DNA of 64,000 bases from Epinephelus fuscoguttatus (lineage: Eukaryota; Chordata; Actinopteri; Perciformes; Serranidae): assembly GCF_011397635.1 (NCBI RefSeq), contig NC_064763.1, positions 23,263,437 to 23,327,436 of the forward strand. The letters run 5' to 3'. Of this stretch, positions 1 through 12,730 are shown in pieces. The position numbers were made by a program, and so were the translations under genes. Every line of letters starts with the position of its first letter. Positions within the stretch are counted from its first letter, which is position 1. The notes beneath the pieces were generated by a model. It was not told the DNA's origin. It did no database searches and was given only the letters and a program-made list of their open reading frames with translations.

Positions 1-1258
1 AAAAGAGCATGTTTAGCTGTCAGCTAATTCAACTGTTTCTGTAGTTTGATATGTATATTTGCTGCTGGTGAAGAGGTGCACAATGCAGGGAACTCAAATA
101 CCACTTCATTCAGTTCCCGCATTGTTTTTCTCAAAGATGATTCTTTGGTTGTCATTCTTTGGGATCACTTTCATATAAGCTAACATGAGGCCAGAGATTG
201 CTGTAGCACTAAAAGCTGAACCGACTGCCTGCTGTGCAACTGGTAGCAGAGACACTGAGTTTTATAATAACGCTGACAAAGAAACTGTCTTTAATGTGGA
301 TCGTCATGTTATGGTCGATACAAATCCACTTAACAAGTTCGGTATTGATGCAGATATCGATCTAGCATATTGGATCAGTGCATGTTTAGTGGCAAGCTGA
401 AAAGAGTTCAACTACCATTAACTCAGGCGGAAAATAGGGAGTCACGTTCACAACAAAGGCAGCAGTCCTGTCTCTCTGCAGTGGAATAGCTGCTGTTGTA
501 TTCATTTTAGAAAAAAAAGGAAGGTGGCAACTGCTCGCCATCTGAGAGTATTTTTAGGATCAGGCATGTTGTAAATGAACAAACCATCTATTAAGATTTT
601 TTTGCTGGAAATACATGTATACCATACATATACCATGTTCTAGGATTTTACAAACATCGCACATTCTTAGTTACATGTCACATAAGGTAAAATTGTATTC
701 ATGTCAGGTATCACTAAGGTCAAAATGCGCTTTAACATTTTGCTTTGCTGCAGACACAAAGCTTGCTGAAGCTTTGGAGTGTGGCTGCTGTGATAAAAGG
801 CAGCAGTCTACCTTTAAAGGTCACTCTTAGAAAACACACAGCTCGGTGCAGCAAAGTAAAAAAAAAAAACAAAAAAACATTTTACCTTAATTTTTTTTCC
901 AACTGGCATTTTTCTGGTGCAATGCCAGTGTAGCCAACACTAATACTGCTACATTTACAATGGCTGACTCTGAAGATAAAAGTGATATCTGATTTGCCTT
1001 AACTGTCTGTCATCCGTATTTAAATGTGCTGATATTAGGCCTGTAACAGTTTGTGGATTCATACAGAACCATCACGGTACCGTGGTCAAGGTAGAGTATG
1101 CACAGAATACACAGTGTATAGACTGAGGCACATAATATAGAGCCAAATATCACAGGTGCAAATTCTGCCCAGAAACACATAGCTGTATGCCGCTGTGGGC
1201 AGCTGTGGCTCACAGGCGGTTTAAATCACCAGCTCCTCTATTCCTCATGTCTCAAGTA

Positions 1259-1461
1259 TCCTTGGGCAAGATATGGAACCCCAAATTGCTCCTGATAGCT
1301 GTTCCATCGGTGTGTGACAGCATGTGGATGGTTAGTGAGTAGCAGGTGGCACCTTGTATGGTAGCCTCAGCCACCAGTGTGTGAATGGGTGAATGGGACG
1401 TGGTGTTAAAGCACTTTGAGCGGTCGGAAGACTAGAAAAACACTATACAAGTGCAGTCCAT
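1259..1461 (+). repeat. Teleost interspersed repeat fragment (SINE/LINE-tail type)
   Basis: The block runs from a CCTTGGGCAAGA-like start, through a wording like 'gtgtgtgaatgggtgaatg', to an 'agcactttgagcggtcg' and 'cactatacaagtgcagtccat' end. This string of motifs is very common in teleost genomes as a dispersed repeat. It is recognised from memory of that consensus; the exact family is not assigned. Confidence 0.5.
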
Positions 1462-1756
1462 GTTAGCAGCATATGCTGAGAGTAGTACAGTATAACAAGT
1501 GAGCAAATGCTGCCTGCAGGTTCCCAGTGAGCTACAAAGGGAGACGGCTGTGTCTTAGACAAGGACGGTTTGTCAGCATTGCACCGCCATTGTAGGGTCT
1601 ATGAATGGAAAACACATCCAACATGCTAACACTCACATCTGACAGCATCACACAGATATGCTGATCACAATGACCATGGCTGTATTAAAAAAATAAAGTG
1701 TATTTTTTAAGTGTATTTTTGACACATTTGTGAGTCTTTGCAGTCTATCCCAGAAT

Positions 1757-1804
1757 GGACCTGTGACCCACTTTTGGACCAGGACCCACCAGTTGGGAAC
1801 CACT
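1757..1804 (+). mobile_element. Half copy of a hAT-like MITE (right end)
   Basis: The sequence 'gacccacttttggacca' followed by 'gacccaccagttgggaacca' matches the right half of the complete element at 33650-33873 almost base for base. The left end is missing, so this is a truncated copy. Confidence 0.55.
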
Positions 1805-4479
1805 GCCCTAACTGATACAAATGTACCTACAGTATGTTAACAAAAAAGGGGCTGATTTTCATAGACAGAGAGGTTGAAATAAATGAAGAGCCTCGACCAG
1901 ACAGATGACGCCCATGCCAATGAGCCTCTTACTTTGCCCTAACGCTGCATTTCACAGCTTCAGTCTATTCCCTCATTAATTACAGCGTGCCCACAGGACC
2001 ATGGCTTCACTCACCTCCAGGCTGACGTGAACTCCTCTGAACACTATTTCTACTCCGCTTCAGCTCCTTTCATAATAGGAATTTAGTCTGATTGAGAACA
2101 GAGGTGCTAACTGAATGGCGGAGGTGCACAACATGACCGCTGCCAGCAGCAAGTGGACTTATCACATGTTGTACACAGCAGAAATACAGAAAACAGAAAA
2201 AATCTCAGTGAGCATAAAAGAAAGAAAAAACATCCAGTAATGTGTGTCAAACAGCAAAATGCTCTGCATAGAATGAGCTGCAGCCAGGCCCATCATCGCT
2301 CAGTGGTATCGACATTCTGTCACACTGACATATTTTGACAAAGCCTCCCTGTCCGCCTGTCATTAGACTGAAGAGCTGGCAGCTGGACAAATACATCTCA
2401 AACCACATGTTCTCCATTAAATTAGGAGAGGGAGGAAAAAAGAGCCACTCGGAAAGATCATTTGGAATTTAGCAAATAGCTTGACAGCAAACTTTTGATG
2501 GATGTTGTCACAGTATCATTACTCTGATCAGATACAGCAGCAGGATTAACACTGATAGAAGAAAGAAGAAATCCTGATGCACAGGGCAACTTGTCATTTC
2601 TTTATTGCCTGCTTTGTGGAATCATATTTCACAAGTATCTGCATTTGCCGCCACACTTTAAGTTTTCTGGAGCTGCGTTCCAAAAAGCCAAAGCTATTCA
2701 GTTTATCATCATATGTGGCAAAGAAAAGCATTACACTCTTACATTTAGGAAGCATAAAACCAGCATTTTTTTTGCTTAGAAAACTACTAAAACCATTATT
2801 TGATTCTCAAAAAAGCTGCCGACTAACAATGTATAGATTCATGCAAAACTTATCCCTCTCAATCATGAGTCATGTTGTCAAGTGAATCTGTAATAAACCT
2901 TTGGTAACGTAAATCTATGAGACACTCCGGGCTTGCATAAGACTATGTATATGTGAATGTTCACTAGTTATCATAGCACAAATGGCAGAGCGTAAAGGTC
3001 TAGGTGGGGGGAAAAAAAGAAAAGAGAAGGAAATCTCCTGTTGATTATTATATTTAAAGATCCTAGGGTACATTTTTTTGTGTTTGGGAGCTGTTTAAAT
3101 GTGTAATTTGTGGTAGAGTTTATATTGTCAAACTATTAATATTGTATACAGAATCTGAATCTCACTCTGAGTTACTGTCGTTGTTCAAAAATTAAAGAAA
3201 TGAGAGATAATATTTGGTTAGTTTTTACTGAATATATGAAGGCAAAATGTAAAACTATATCACTTGTTTTGTTGCAATTCTATTTTCTTGAACAATAATG
3301 AAATATTATTTTCACTAATTTGTCATATTGTTAAAATATCGTGATGTTATTTTAGGGCCATATCGCCCATCCCTACTGTGCATAGCGCTAACGTGAGGCC
3401 AGAACTTTAGAAAAAGGAACCGACCAGGTGCCAGACCGTAAGCAGCACGCTACCAAGAGAAAGCTACAAAAATTGCAGACACAGCGCTGAAAATATGTAA
3501 ATAAAATGAGGCAAAACGCCAAGCGGACAAAGCAGCGACTGGCTTTCACTTTAGCTGCTGACCCTGTTTGTAAAGCCGACGATTCATGCACAGTAAACTT
3601 TTAATACTCTGCTGATCAACTATGCGAGTAATCGACTTATCATTACAGTTCTGCTTTAAATGGCTTTGTGTTGTTAAGCTTATTTGTCTTGCTGAATTGC
3701 ATATACACAAGTTTCCCATTTAACCTTCAAAAACACACATTTTCACAGCATATACGGGTTATTTAGAAAACACAAAAGTGGCAGACTGACCGCAATGAAA
3801 AATGTGGCATGTTTTTGTTATAAAAAAAGACGTGAATTACAGTTGATGCATTTTACACTACTTCTGAAGACAATTCAAAACGCATATGAATAATAGAAAC
3901 AGGTACAAGTCCATTATTGTTGTAAAAGGAATTCCCATTTGAACAACTTTGAAATATCGACTTAACAAGGGTGATGCCTCAGCAGGACCATGCAAGAAAT
4001 ATGAGGCTTGGCAAGTGGGCACTGCTGTTTAGACACAGTCGGAGCTTTGATTAATTATTCAATTTCCTCTCTATGAAAATTTCAATCCAAAATTTAAGAG
4101 ACGGAAGCACACTGACCCACTTCTGCCACTCAAACAAGAGGCATGAACAGATCCGCCCACACCCCTCCTCTCTGCTCGCGTCCTGCACACTTCTCCCTCT
4201 CTGACAACATTTACACATTTACATGTATTCTACACCACACACTAAGCTTGTTTCAAACAGGAGGGAATTATTTGACAGCTACACACTGTCTTCACTTGAC
4301 CGAGGCTGCTTGATATGCAAAAACGACAAATAAGAAGGCAGAGAGATGTCTATGATGGCCTTAATGGTTTATGCTTCAGTTGTTTTACATACAATGAGGA
4401 CTTGGTGGTCATAACAACTCCTGGACATTAATGTGCATTGAAGTTCTGTGATGCATCCTTTGTTAAATCAATACTAATG

Positions 4480-4497
4480 TATATATATATATATATA
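4480..4497. repeat. (TA)n microsatellite
   Basis: Uninterrupted alternating T and A over about 18 bases. Confidence 0.9.
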
Positions 4498-5052
4498 AGT
4501 TTATTTTCATTTGATGGTGTTGTTGTTAGTATTTTAGCTTATGTTCAGATAACTATAACCTAGGTCTACATCTGTACTTTATGTGTTTAAAATACTCGCA
4601 TAAATTACAGGACATTTGCAAAATAATCTCACTCACAATTATAATCTTATAGAGTCACGATTAATTATATTTAGTTATTCTCAGACAAAAACATTTAAAC
4701 TTAGCAATAGTTTCGTGACTCTGACATGCTCTCATCTGACATCAGTCCCCCGCAGTTTGACCACATGTAACAGGCTTTCATATGTCGAGCTGGGCAAGCA
4801 TCTGGAATAGTTCGAAAGTTTGCAAAGATGACCCCCCCAAAAACTGAGTGACAAATATGCCAAAGAAAATGGGTATGTTACAAATCTCCGACAAGCTCTC
4901 CTGAAAACTGTAAGTAACAGCTGTCCAGTAAAGTTTTTTTCTTTCTTTTTTGGTTATCATGGCCAATTTGCGACCCGCCTACTAACAAAACGGCTAACTG
5001 TCACATTATTTTAGGTTTGTAGAATGATGTCATTGTCTCTTTTTTACACCCC

Positions 5053-5100
5053 CATTGAAGCTTTGATTAATTGCGGATATTTCTCACTGAAGCTTCAATG
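5053..5100. repeat. Perfect 11-bp inverted repeat with a 26-base loop
   Basis: CATTGAAGCTT at 5053-5063 is the exact reverse complement of AAGCTTCAATG at 5090-5100. It could be a small hairpin or the remains of a transposon end. No gene is attached to it. Confidence 0.6.
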
Positions 5101-6438
5101 CCCAAAAAATGGTACTGGCGAAAGCCCTACCAAAAATTAAATTCAAAATAATTCTGCTGCCACAAATCTCTAGGGGTCCATATGAGTATGAAGCAAGACG
5201 ACCAAACAGAAGTAAAGACATTACACCTCCATATTCCAAGACTGCTACCAACACATCATACGTAAGTGCCAGCCCTGCCAGCATGTTGCAATCGCATCAA
5301 TTAATGTTAAATTTTTGCCTAATCACTGCAACTTCTCCACAAATTTGACCTATCATCGTAGTTTGCTCTGAGTCTCACCAATCATAGCAGTCCCCTTACT
5401 CCACCAAACTCACTTCCTTGTTGACCTTGACCGTGCAACACTAAAGGCTCACACTCACCAACAAAAATTACCGCTACAGACAGTGCAAGGTAATGTCATT
5501 CTGTTCTGCACAACATGCAATGCTGAAGTAATGAGAGTCACTGATTGACAAACACTGTATTACCACAAAACGCTCCGCAAAATGGCTGAAACGTGTTGAC
5601 AACAGACAAATCAAATTAACATGACAGAGGTTGATCTATTGCAAGTCAACAGGTTGTAAAAAGTTAATAAGATAACTTTATTGAATTATGAAAAAAAAGA
5701 ACCTATTTTGCAGTTTTCACTTGCTCACAATGCCTGCTATTTCATTGCAATAAAACACCTCAAAACATTGTGACATGCACCACATTTTTAGAAAAACTGC
5801 TGTGAAATCAGGCATTTTAAGCCACAACAATCCCCCCCCAAAAAAGCACAAAATCCTGGAGGGACTCAAGGCCCCCAGGAAAGCTGCTCAGCCTTGCAGA
5901 CATTTTTTTCCAGTGGCCATTTGGGGTATTAAAGTGATGACATCCCCTGTGGCCCAACACAAATGACTGGATACCTCAAACTGAGATCAAGGGCAGTACA
6001 ACTCTTTCTCTTATGAATTTTTGATCCATGGAGGTTTCATTTTTATAAAATATCTCCATATCTCCAGGCAAGAAAAGCCTTTTTTTAAAAAAAACAAAAC
6101 AAAACAAAACAGTGACATCATCTGTAAAGTCTGTGGGCTGAGTGTGTAGGGGCCAGTGGGAGAAACACTACTGCACATATTCAGTGGGCTGCAAGCCCCT
6201 GAAATAAACCTGGAGGATAGAAAATCTTTTTAGTGTACATGCACCATGCAAGTAATTCTCATTGAACTGTATAAGCGCCATCTTGGGTCTGGTATCCAGA
6301 CCTAGTAAAACATCCATGGTGCACACATGGTGCAGTTTTTGAGTTAAAGATTTAAGAGGAAATGCCAGCAATACTTTCCATACATACTCATTTAATTTAG
6401 GAACCATGTGTGGAATTTGGAAATATGAATTAGCTTAC

Positions 6439-7323
6439 CTCCATGTTTCTGTCCATGCATTTGGAGGGTGATGACTTGTCTGACCCAGAGGACTCAGCGC
6501 AGTAGGGGCGGTGGTTGCCCCAGCCTGCATGGGGAGTGTTGTGAGGGTGACAAATTTTCAGAGAGCCGCTCAAACAGGTGTCCACGACTGTGGCCGTGGT
6601 GCAGGGGTCAGCTGCACTGACGGCCTTCCTTAGAGGCTGCTTACCCCGATCTTGTTTGGTTTTCTTCTGAGATGAGTGGGAGGCACTCTGGGATCTCTGT
6701 AGCAAGGCCCTGGAGTATGTCTGGCAAGACTTTGTCTGACAGGAGTTACTGCTGTCTTCCTGAGCTGGCTTTCTTGAGAGGGTTTTCAGAGTGTAGCTGG
6801 GTTGTCCTGCTCCCTGCTTCCCCCGCAACAGTCTTCCATGGGCTTCTAGCAGGTGGCAGAGGAAGACAGCCTTTTCTAGGTCTAATTCCTGCCTGTGATG
6901 CAATTTATAGACTGCCTGTTCACCATCTATCTTCTCATACAGCGTCAGCAGCAATTGCTCAAGCTTTGTATACGTTTCTCCACTGCACAAACAAAAAGTC
7001 TCTTTTTCTCTGGACTCACTTTTGCGTCCACTGTCTTCAGTTTTCACCTCCTTAGCAAGCAGACGCTGGTATCTGTCAGAGTGCCTGTCCTTTTGGCACT
7101 CTCGCCTGGCTGCCTGCTCCCTCACAGCCCTCTGCTGTTCCCTCTCCGCTTCTTCCCGTAGGTGCCTCAGCTCCACAGAAAGGTGGCCACGGGCCCGCTG
7201 CGTTTGCCTCTTCTCTGCTTCCCAATCAGCCCGCAGCCTCTGCAGCTCTTGCCCATAGTCCGTCTGGCCCTGGCATGGTTTCTTGGATGACAGCGCCAGA
7301 CGGTTATCACTGTCTTCCCTCAT
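6439..7323 (-). CDS. Coiled-coil protein, RIMBP3-like N-terminal exon (partial gene)
   Basis: One 295-codon open exon on the minus strand. It ends in the donor GGAG|GTAAGC (intron starts at 6438), so the gene continues leftward. The chosen start is the ATG at 7323, just inside a possible acceptor (exon edge 7332). A second in-frame ATG at 7368 directly follows a TGA and would be used if the exon is unspliced at its 5' side. Residues about 20-90 are rich in Glu, Arg, Gln and Leu in heptad order (ELRHLREEAERE), a coiled coil. Residues about 125-165 contain KLEQLLLTLYEKIDGEQA and then LDLEKAVFLCHLLEAH. This DGEQA...LE.E...F....L.AH pattern is what I recall from the N-terminal region of RIM-binding protein 3-like proteins. 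The remainder is Ser/Lys/Gln-rich and probably disordered. No SH3 or FN3 domain is present in this exon. Homology is a tentative judgement from memory; the coding status is firmer than the name. Confidence 0.6.
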
Positions 7324-7332
7324 GATGCCACG

Positions 7333-8356
7333 CTCACAGCATAACATGCAAGGAACGGTGAGAGGCATTCATTTCTAACGAAGGGGGCCATGCATGAGAA
7401 CTGAGAGGAAGTGCAGGTGGGTGGTGGGTGGTTATCAGACATGCAGCATGCAATTATCACAGCAGGTCACTGGGAGGATGAGACAGTGGGGGATGTGAGA
7501 AAAATTGAAGAGATGGTCAGGTGTTTTAAAATGTTTTAGATGGATGTGGCAACAAGAAATACAACATGAAAGCACAGGTGATATATTCAATGTTAGAAAG
7601 AAAGCAGCACTCTGAACAGGAAAGCATGCACAATGAATAATGATATGTTTTGATGTTTTTGTTATGAGTAGAGAGATAACTTGACTCTGGAAGCCCTCTG
7701 TATGCACTGAGGAGCAAATAAATCTGTGGCAACTGCTGCTTAATCTATGTGAAGCCCAATCAATGCATACTTTGATAGTCTATATATGGATACTAAACAG
7801 TTCATTACAGATGCCTTAACCCTGAGCAAATTATGATTATGTGTACCTGTTTTTGTGCTGTCTAAACCTCGCATATAATGTCCATATCATGCAGATGGAT
7901 GGCAGAACTAACAACCGTTTAACAGGTGACAGCATAAAAACAAAACACGAGATGCGATTAATGGAGCTTATGCCCAGGAGCTAACAGTCAGCTGAGGATG
8001 CAACAAGTGAAGTGCTCAACTTCCACAGAAACGCTCCAACAGCAATGCACCGTTAGCTATCGTTACGGTGGCCAATTATACCCACCACTAGCTTAAATTA
8101 GCATAACTTGGGTCTCATATTACAGAGGATGGGGACTTCGGTCAATGGCTAATTAATTAGCTTCATTTAGCTAGCTGTTACATGGTCAAATAAGCGCTGC
8201 TAATGTAAGTAACGGTATTTAATAACGTAGATAACAGTCTGTAGTATATTGGAGAGGTTACAAGTTACAAGTACTAACGTTAGCTACTAGTTACGTCTTG
8301 TTAGCAAGTGTTAGCTTAACGTTAAGTTTTCTAGCCACAACTTATATCAAACTCAC
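7333..8356 (-). other. Intron 1 of the minus-strand coiled-coil gene (inferred)
   Basis: The intron is bounded by a strong donor (GAG|GTGAGT read on the minus strand, GT at 8356-8355) and a plausible acceptor just upstream of the ATG at 7323. It contains no recognised gene. Many short motifs of the TAACGTTAGC/GCTAGCTA kind cluster at 8052-8330. Confidence 0.45.
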
Positions 8357-8480
8357 CTCTCAGCGGATTTAACTCTTATTTTTCAACTTTTCATCAATGG
8401 AGCCCAACTAAGGTGCTTTTGTCGGCATAAAAATAAGCTGTCTAACAACACTGAGACTGGTCACGTTAGTAGTTAAAGGT
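8357..8480 (-). other. Putative 5' non-coding exon of the minus-strand gene (5' end approximate)
   Basis: On the minus strand the sequence reads ...GCTGAGAG followed by GTGAGT, a near-consensus splice donor. The transcription start cannot be read from the sequence, so the higher-coordinate edge is a guess. It would supply the 5' UTR for the coding exon at 6439-7323. Confidence 0.4.
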
Positions 8481-9149
8481 CCACAGAGCCATGCGAGAGG
8501 GGGTTTGTTTATCTGTGAGACACCAGTGTCACTCACAGTCTGTGTCCAGACTGCGGTCAAGCTAGCCCCCACAGTGTTTTACGGTACGTCGTGTATATAC
8601 TAGGTATTATGGTAAGAGCGTGACTTCAAAATAAAGGCAGAATCCGGTGAACGTGAAAGACAAACAAAATCAGTCTGTCAATAATAAACAAAAACTTAAA
8701 TACACAAATAAAAGAAAAAAAAATAGATACATAATGTGTTTTTAGCGTTGTTGTGGTGACCTGTCCCGTAACGGTGCTGCCTTCACGTGCCTCGACCATC
8801 ATTAAAAGATCTATTATAATACTGTACGACTTCTCGTGCATTTTAATGCCTGTCATTCGGCAAACAGTCAGGTGTCTTCCTATGCATTCCTACAAACCCT
8901 AATTATAATTATATAATATAGAAAGTTCCACTTTTCACGGCTGCGTTTACAGATTTGAGTTGTTTATATATGCATTTTTACAAATTACAGTGTTTCCGAC
9001 AGTCCCTGAAGGCAACACAGCCATTGCGTCCAACCAACTTATGTGAGATGGATGACCACCAGTGGCCACAGGCTGCTAGTGCAGTGTTGTTAAAGTTTGT
9101 AAATCTGCCGATTTTAATAACCTAATCAGAGGGATCGTTGTATTAGATC

Positions 9150-9174
9150 TTATTATTATTATTATTATTATTAT
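9150..9174. repeat. (TTA)n microsatellite
   Basis: About eight tandem TTA units. Confidence 0.9.
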
Positions 9175-9767
9175 CAGATTATCAGAGCAAAGGTACAGAG
9201 TCCCATGTGCAAAGGAAAACATCTGCAGAAAATCTTTGTCCCTGTTGTCATAAAATATCTTTATCAGTAAGGACAGCCACTTTTTGAAAACAGCTTGCTA
9301 CCTCAGCACACAGCACTTTGAATCTATTTTATATCCTTAATTCAGTCCTCATCATCAAGTACCTAGCAGCCTACTCCTTTTACAGTAATGTAGTTTCTAT
9401 TGTGTGTTGTGTTTTTATGTCAGTGTGTTTACCCTTTTAATAGTAAATTTCTCACATGCAAACCGAAGACAAATTTCTGCCTTTTGCATACAAAACACTG
9501 ACAATAAAGTATTGTCTATTCTGTTCTTTTTTAACAATAAATTTGCATTGCTCTTGATCCTTGAATAATAAGACACTGCCACACTGATGACTGCCACACG
9601 CAACCTGCGTTATTTAAACTTTCTTGTCATGTAAGAGTTCTGAGGGTTTTACATAGCCCTCCTGTATATTTCCCTTTTCTGGAAAAGAATCCAATTTTAT
9701 GAGTCCAGTATAATTTTGTTGTCTGGGAGAACGAATTAGATTTCATGACAGTGGTATCTTCCAAAAC

Positions 9768-10517
9768 AAGGGTGTCATACACATCACCCGCAGGCCAAAA
9801 CTGGGCCACCAATGGGTTGAATCAGGCCCACTGATTAAATTTGCAAAGTGCACAAACTGAAGAAGTCATTTATTCCAATTTTTCAATGAAATGCTCTGCT
9901 GTTCCTTATTGTCCACTGAGGATGGCACTGTCCACATAAAAGTAGCAGGTCCTGTGTTTGAAAAGCCATTAAAGATCCCACGTCCTTACTATGCAACAAG
10001 CACTGTCAAGCATTGGCTACTGTTGATGCAGGAGCCACCAGTGGTAAATGTCTTTGTCAAAAAGGAAAAAAACTGGACACAGGAAGTTGTTGGTTTTTGT
10101 TTTGTTTTGTTTTTTCAAGAAAAAAGGACCAGTTCCTAGGTTTGAAATTATTGTACTTTGTATGTTCAGAGCACCTTTCAGTGCTAAAGAAATATAGAAG
10201 ACATACTATATAAATAATATCAAGTGCCACTAATAGATTCAGCAACAAACTGTCAAATAAAACAAAAACTTGCATGAAGAGCTGAGAATAGAAATGATAA
10301 ATGAACTGTTGACAGGTTTGAGGAGACAGCAGAAATCAGCAGCTGTGAAAGGATAGAATATGTAGGCTATTTGCTTTTCTTTACACTAAACTGAGGGGAA
10401 ATTTTGGAGATGTTGTCATTTACAGGTTATTATACAGTGGCTTCACTGGTCTGGCCCACTTGAGATCAAATTCAGCTGCACGTGGCCCATGAGCTAAAAT
10501 GAATTTGACACCCCTGC
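9768..10517. mobile_element. Non-autonomous hAT-like element (about 750 bp)
   Basis: The left end reads agGGTGTCATACACATC...GCAGGCC and the right end GAATTTGACACCCCTG. These are inverted copies of the CAGGGGTGTCAAA-type terminus seen in many vertebrate hAT (Charlie-like) elements, with the usual inner 'ggcccac' blocks on both sides. The middle shows no intact transposase, and the target duplications are not clean. This is an old non-autonomous copy. Confidence 0.6.
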
Positions 10518-12411
10518 TCTAGAAAAACATCATTCCTGCTGTTGACATGCGTCATCTCTTACCAGTAATGTCATTTTCTTACTGAGTGTCAGGTGTCTGC
10601 AAAGTGTTTAATGAAAGAATAATATGTGTGTGCATAAAGCATTGACCAAACGTCCCTTGTGACACAGTTTTGGATAACAGGAAAGAGGAAAGCAGCAGAT
10701 ACAGAACACAACAGGCTTGGCTTAAAATAAGTGTACTAAATGAAAGCTTGTAGAGATGACTGGCAGGCACACAGGATGTTAAAAAAAACTTTAGCAGCCA
10801 GACAGGAAACAGAATTAAGGAATGTCTGATTATTGTATGTGTGCAAGGAACACTCAGCAGGGACGACCAGTGGCCAGGTGAGGGACAGCAGCGTGGTCCG
10901 GAGGGACTGGGGAGAGAGAGAAAGTCTGTAGGTGGTAGTAAAGCGTGCAGATATCACCATGACACCTTGTTTGCTTTAATAACCCTGAGTGGTGTCTCAT
11001 CACCTTGTGTTACCTGATCAGATGACTGAGAACCAGGTGCCATCTAACCTTACCTTTTACCATTGAATCCTTTATGCTCTCATGCTTACATCCTGGTCAC
11101 AGTAATATGTTATTACAAGTTTATTAGTTTGGTAGAATTATGTGCTGCCTTTTATCCAGTATGTGACTGCTATTGCTGCAATCTTGAGGTCCCACTTTTT
11201 ATCTTCACGTGAGGATATAATGAACAGGAAGGCACTGTTTAATATGATCCCTGCCTTCTTGATAAAAAGCTTCCTGGGATTTCATTATTTGGCAAAGGCA
11301 GTGATATTGAAATGTATAAATCCTCAGAAGTATGTACATACCTTTTCAATATCATGTTGCCAAAATCCATCAGAGGCGAAGCGCACTGTGTCTGACCACT
11401 GGGTGGCATCTGTACAAGCACAGAATTGGACATTTTAGTCCATATTTATGTTCATCTAGTAGCTTGTGTCATTGTAGCATGCTAATGAGCTAACACAAGT
11501 GAGTGTCGAGAGCATTTCTGATGCTCTGTGTTCATTGTGAGAGTGAAAGAGACAGAGATGGACAGGCAGAGATGAGAGGGAGATTCAGCATACCACTGTG
11601 TGTTATCAGGGTGTCCTTGGGCCGCTCCCTCTCTCATTTCCATCTCTGTCTGCTCACGTGTGGCAGGCTGCTGGGAAGAGGCAGAAACAGAGAGAGACGG
11701 AGAGAAAATGCTCGGCAAAAATCCCAAAGCGTGCTGCTGCATTCCCTTAATCATTTAATACACATCTACAGTAGTGATACTCCGGAAGGTCTCCCTGCAA
11801 ACAGTCTGGACCTGTGCATCTGTCTTGGCGAGGATCTGTATATGTAGCTACTATTAATAATAAGAATACATAGCCCTTTTCAAAGAAAGATGTTACAAAG
11901 TGCTTTAAAAGACAATTAAAATGGATAAATGAAGCAAGAGTGAAAACAATGTATCTATAAATAGTAAAGTGGTAAAACAAGGAGATAAAACCAAACACAT
12001 GCATAAATCCACACAAATAGGTGTGTACATAAACATACCTATACATGCTCTATGCACATGCTTCAGCCACGTGCACAACAACAACAACAACACTTTGGGA
12101 GCCCTGACAGCAAAACCCTTTAATACACATTTTTGTTTGCACACTTCCTGCATCTGACCTGCTTCTGCAGTTTTGATCTGAGGCCATGCACATGATGTGA
12201 GCATATTTCTGTCGGCCCATATATATTTCCATATACAATATGTTCTGGCACATATGGCTCCTGCATATTTGGACACATCTCAGTATGCTGACGCCATCTG
12301 TCACACTACACTTTACATTAACGTTTTCACATCTGTTTATATGCATTACATTAAAGCACATCTTTGGGTCTATGTCTCGGTACACTGTGTATTCTTTTTA
12401 TCGTTAAAGGG

Positions 12412-12730
12412 ACAGTTCACCCCAAAATTAAAAATATATATGTCTCCTCTTACCTGTGGTGCTGTTTATCAGTCTAGATTGTTTTGGTGTGAGTTGCTGA
12501 GTGGTAGAGGTATCGGCCACAGAGATGACGCCTTTCCTTAGATATAATGGAACTAGATGGCACTCAGCTTGTGGTGCTCAACGTGCCAAAAATATACATT
12601 TGAAAAACTCCACAACAATGTCCCTGTCCAGAAATCATGACCCAGTTACTCAAGATAATCCACAGACCTTGTTGTGAGCAGTTTCATGAAGGAACTATTT
12701 TCTCTTGACTGAATTACACCTGCCAACTGC
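12412..12730 (+). mobile_element. Truncated copy of foldback MITE with TTAAAGGGACAGTTCACCCC terminus
   Basis: The sequence starts TTAAAGGGACAGTTCACCCC, continues through 'gtgctgtttatcagtctaga', and matches the left half of the fuller copy at 26050-26702. Homology stops where the pentanucleotide array at 12731 begins; the right half and right terminus are absent. Confidence 0.65.

Larger units (their letters stand above)
1..6438. other. Repeat-rich non-coding stretch left of and downstream of the minus-strand gene
   Basis: No convincing coding exon is visible on either strand. Short open frames here (for example near 185-400, 2577-2885 and 5084-5348) lack splice context and family motifs. Because the minus-strand exon at 6439-7323 ends in a splice donor, this stretch is probably an intron of that gene. 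It holds several degraded interspersed repeats listed separately and an A-rich (AAAAC)n run near 6082-6112. Confidence 0.6.
8481..12411. other. Intergenic spacer without a recognised gene
   Basis: Apart from a (TTA)n run and a hAT-like element listed separately, nothing coding is seen. Open frames of 60-120 codons near 10.7-12.4 kb appear on both strands without splice signals or recognisable motifs and look random. Confidence 0.55.

Noticed and set aside
185..400. 71-codon frame at the left edge
   Set aside because: It has an ATG start and a stop, but no motif, no splice sites and no neighbours to support it.
5084..5348. Overlapping plus and minus frames with hydrophobic stretches
   Set aside because: No splice context or family; it lies next to a small inverted repeat and is probably repeat-derived.
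6672..7258. Plus-strand open frames of 78-127 codons
   Set aside because: They are antisense shadows of the minus-strand coiled-coil exon, which has better composition, a donor site and family-like motifs.
11503..11847. 114-codon plus-strand frame, with an overlapping frame on the other strand
   Set aside because: Arg/Ser-rich low-complexity translation on both strands from 'agagag' sequence; no acceptor or donor of quality.
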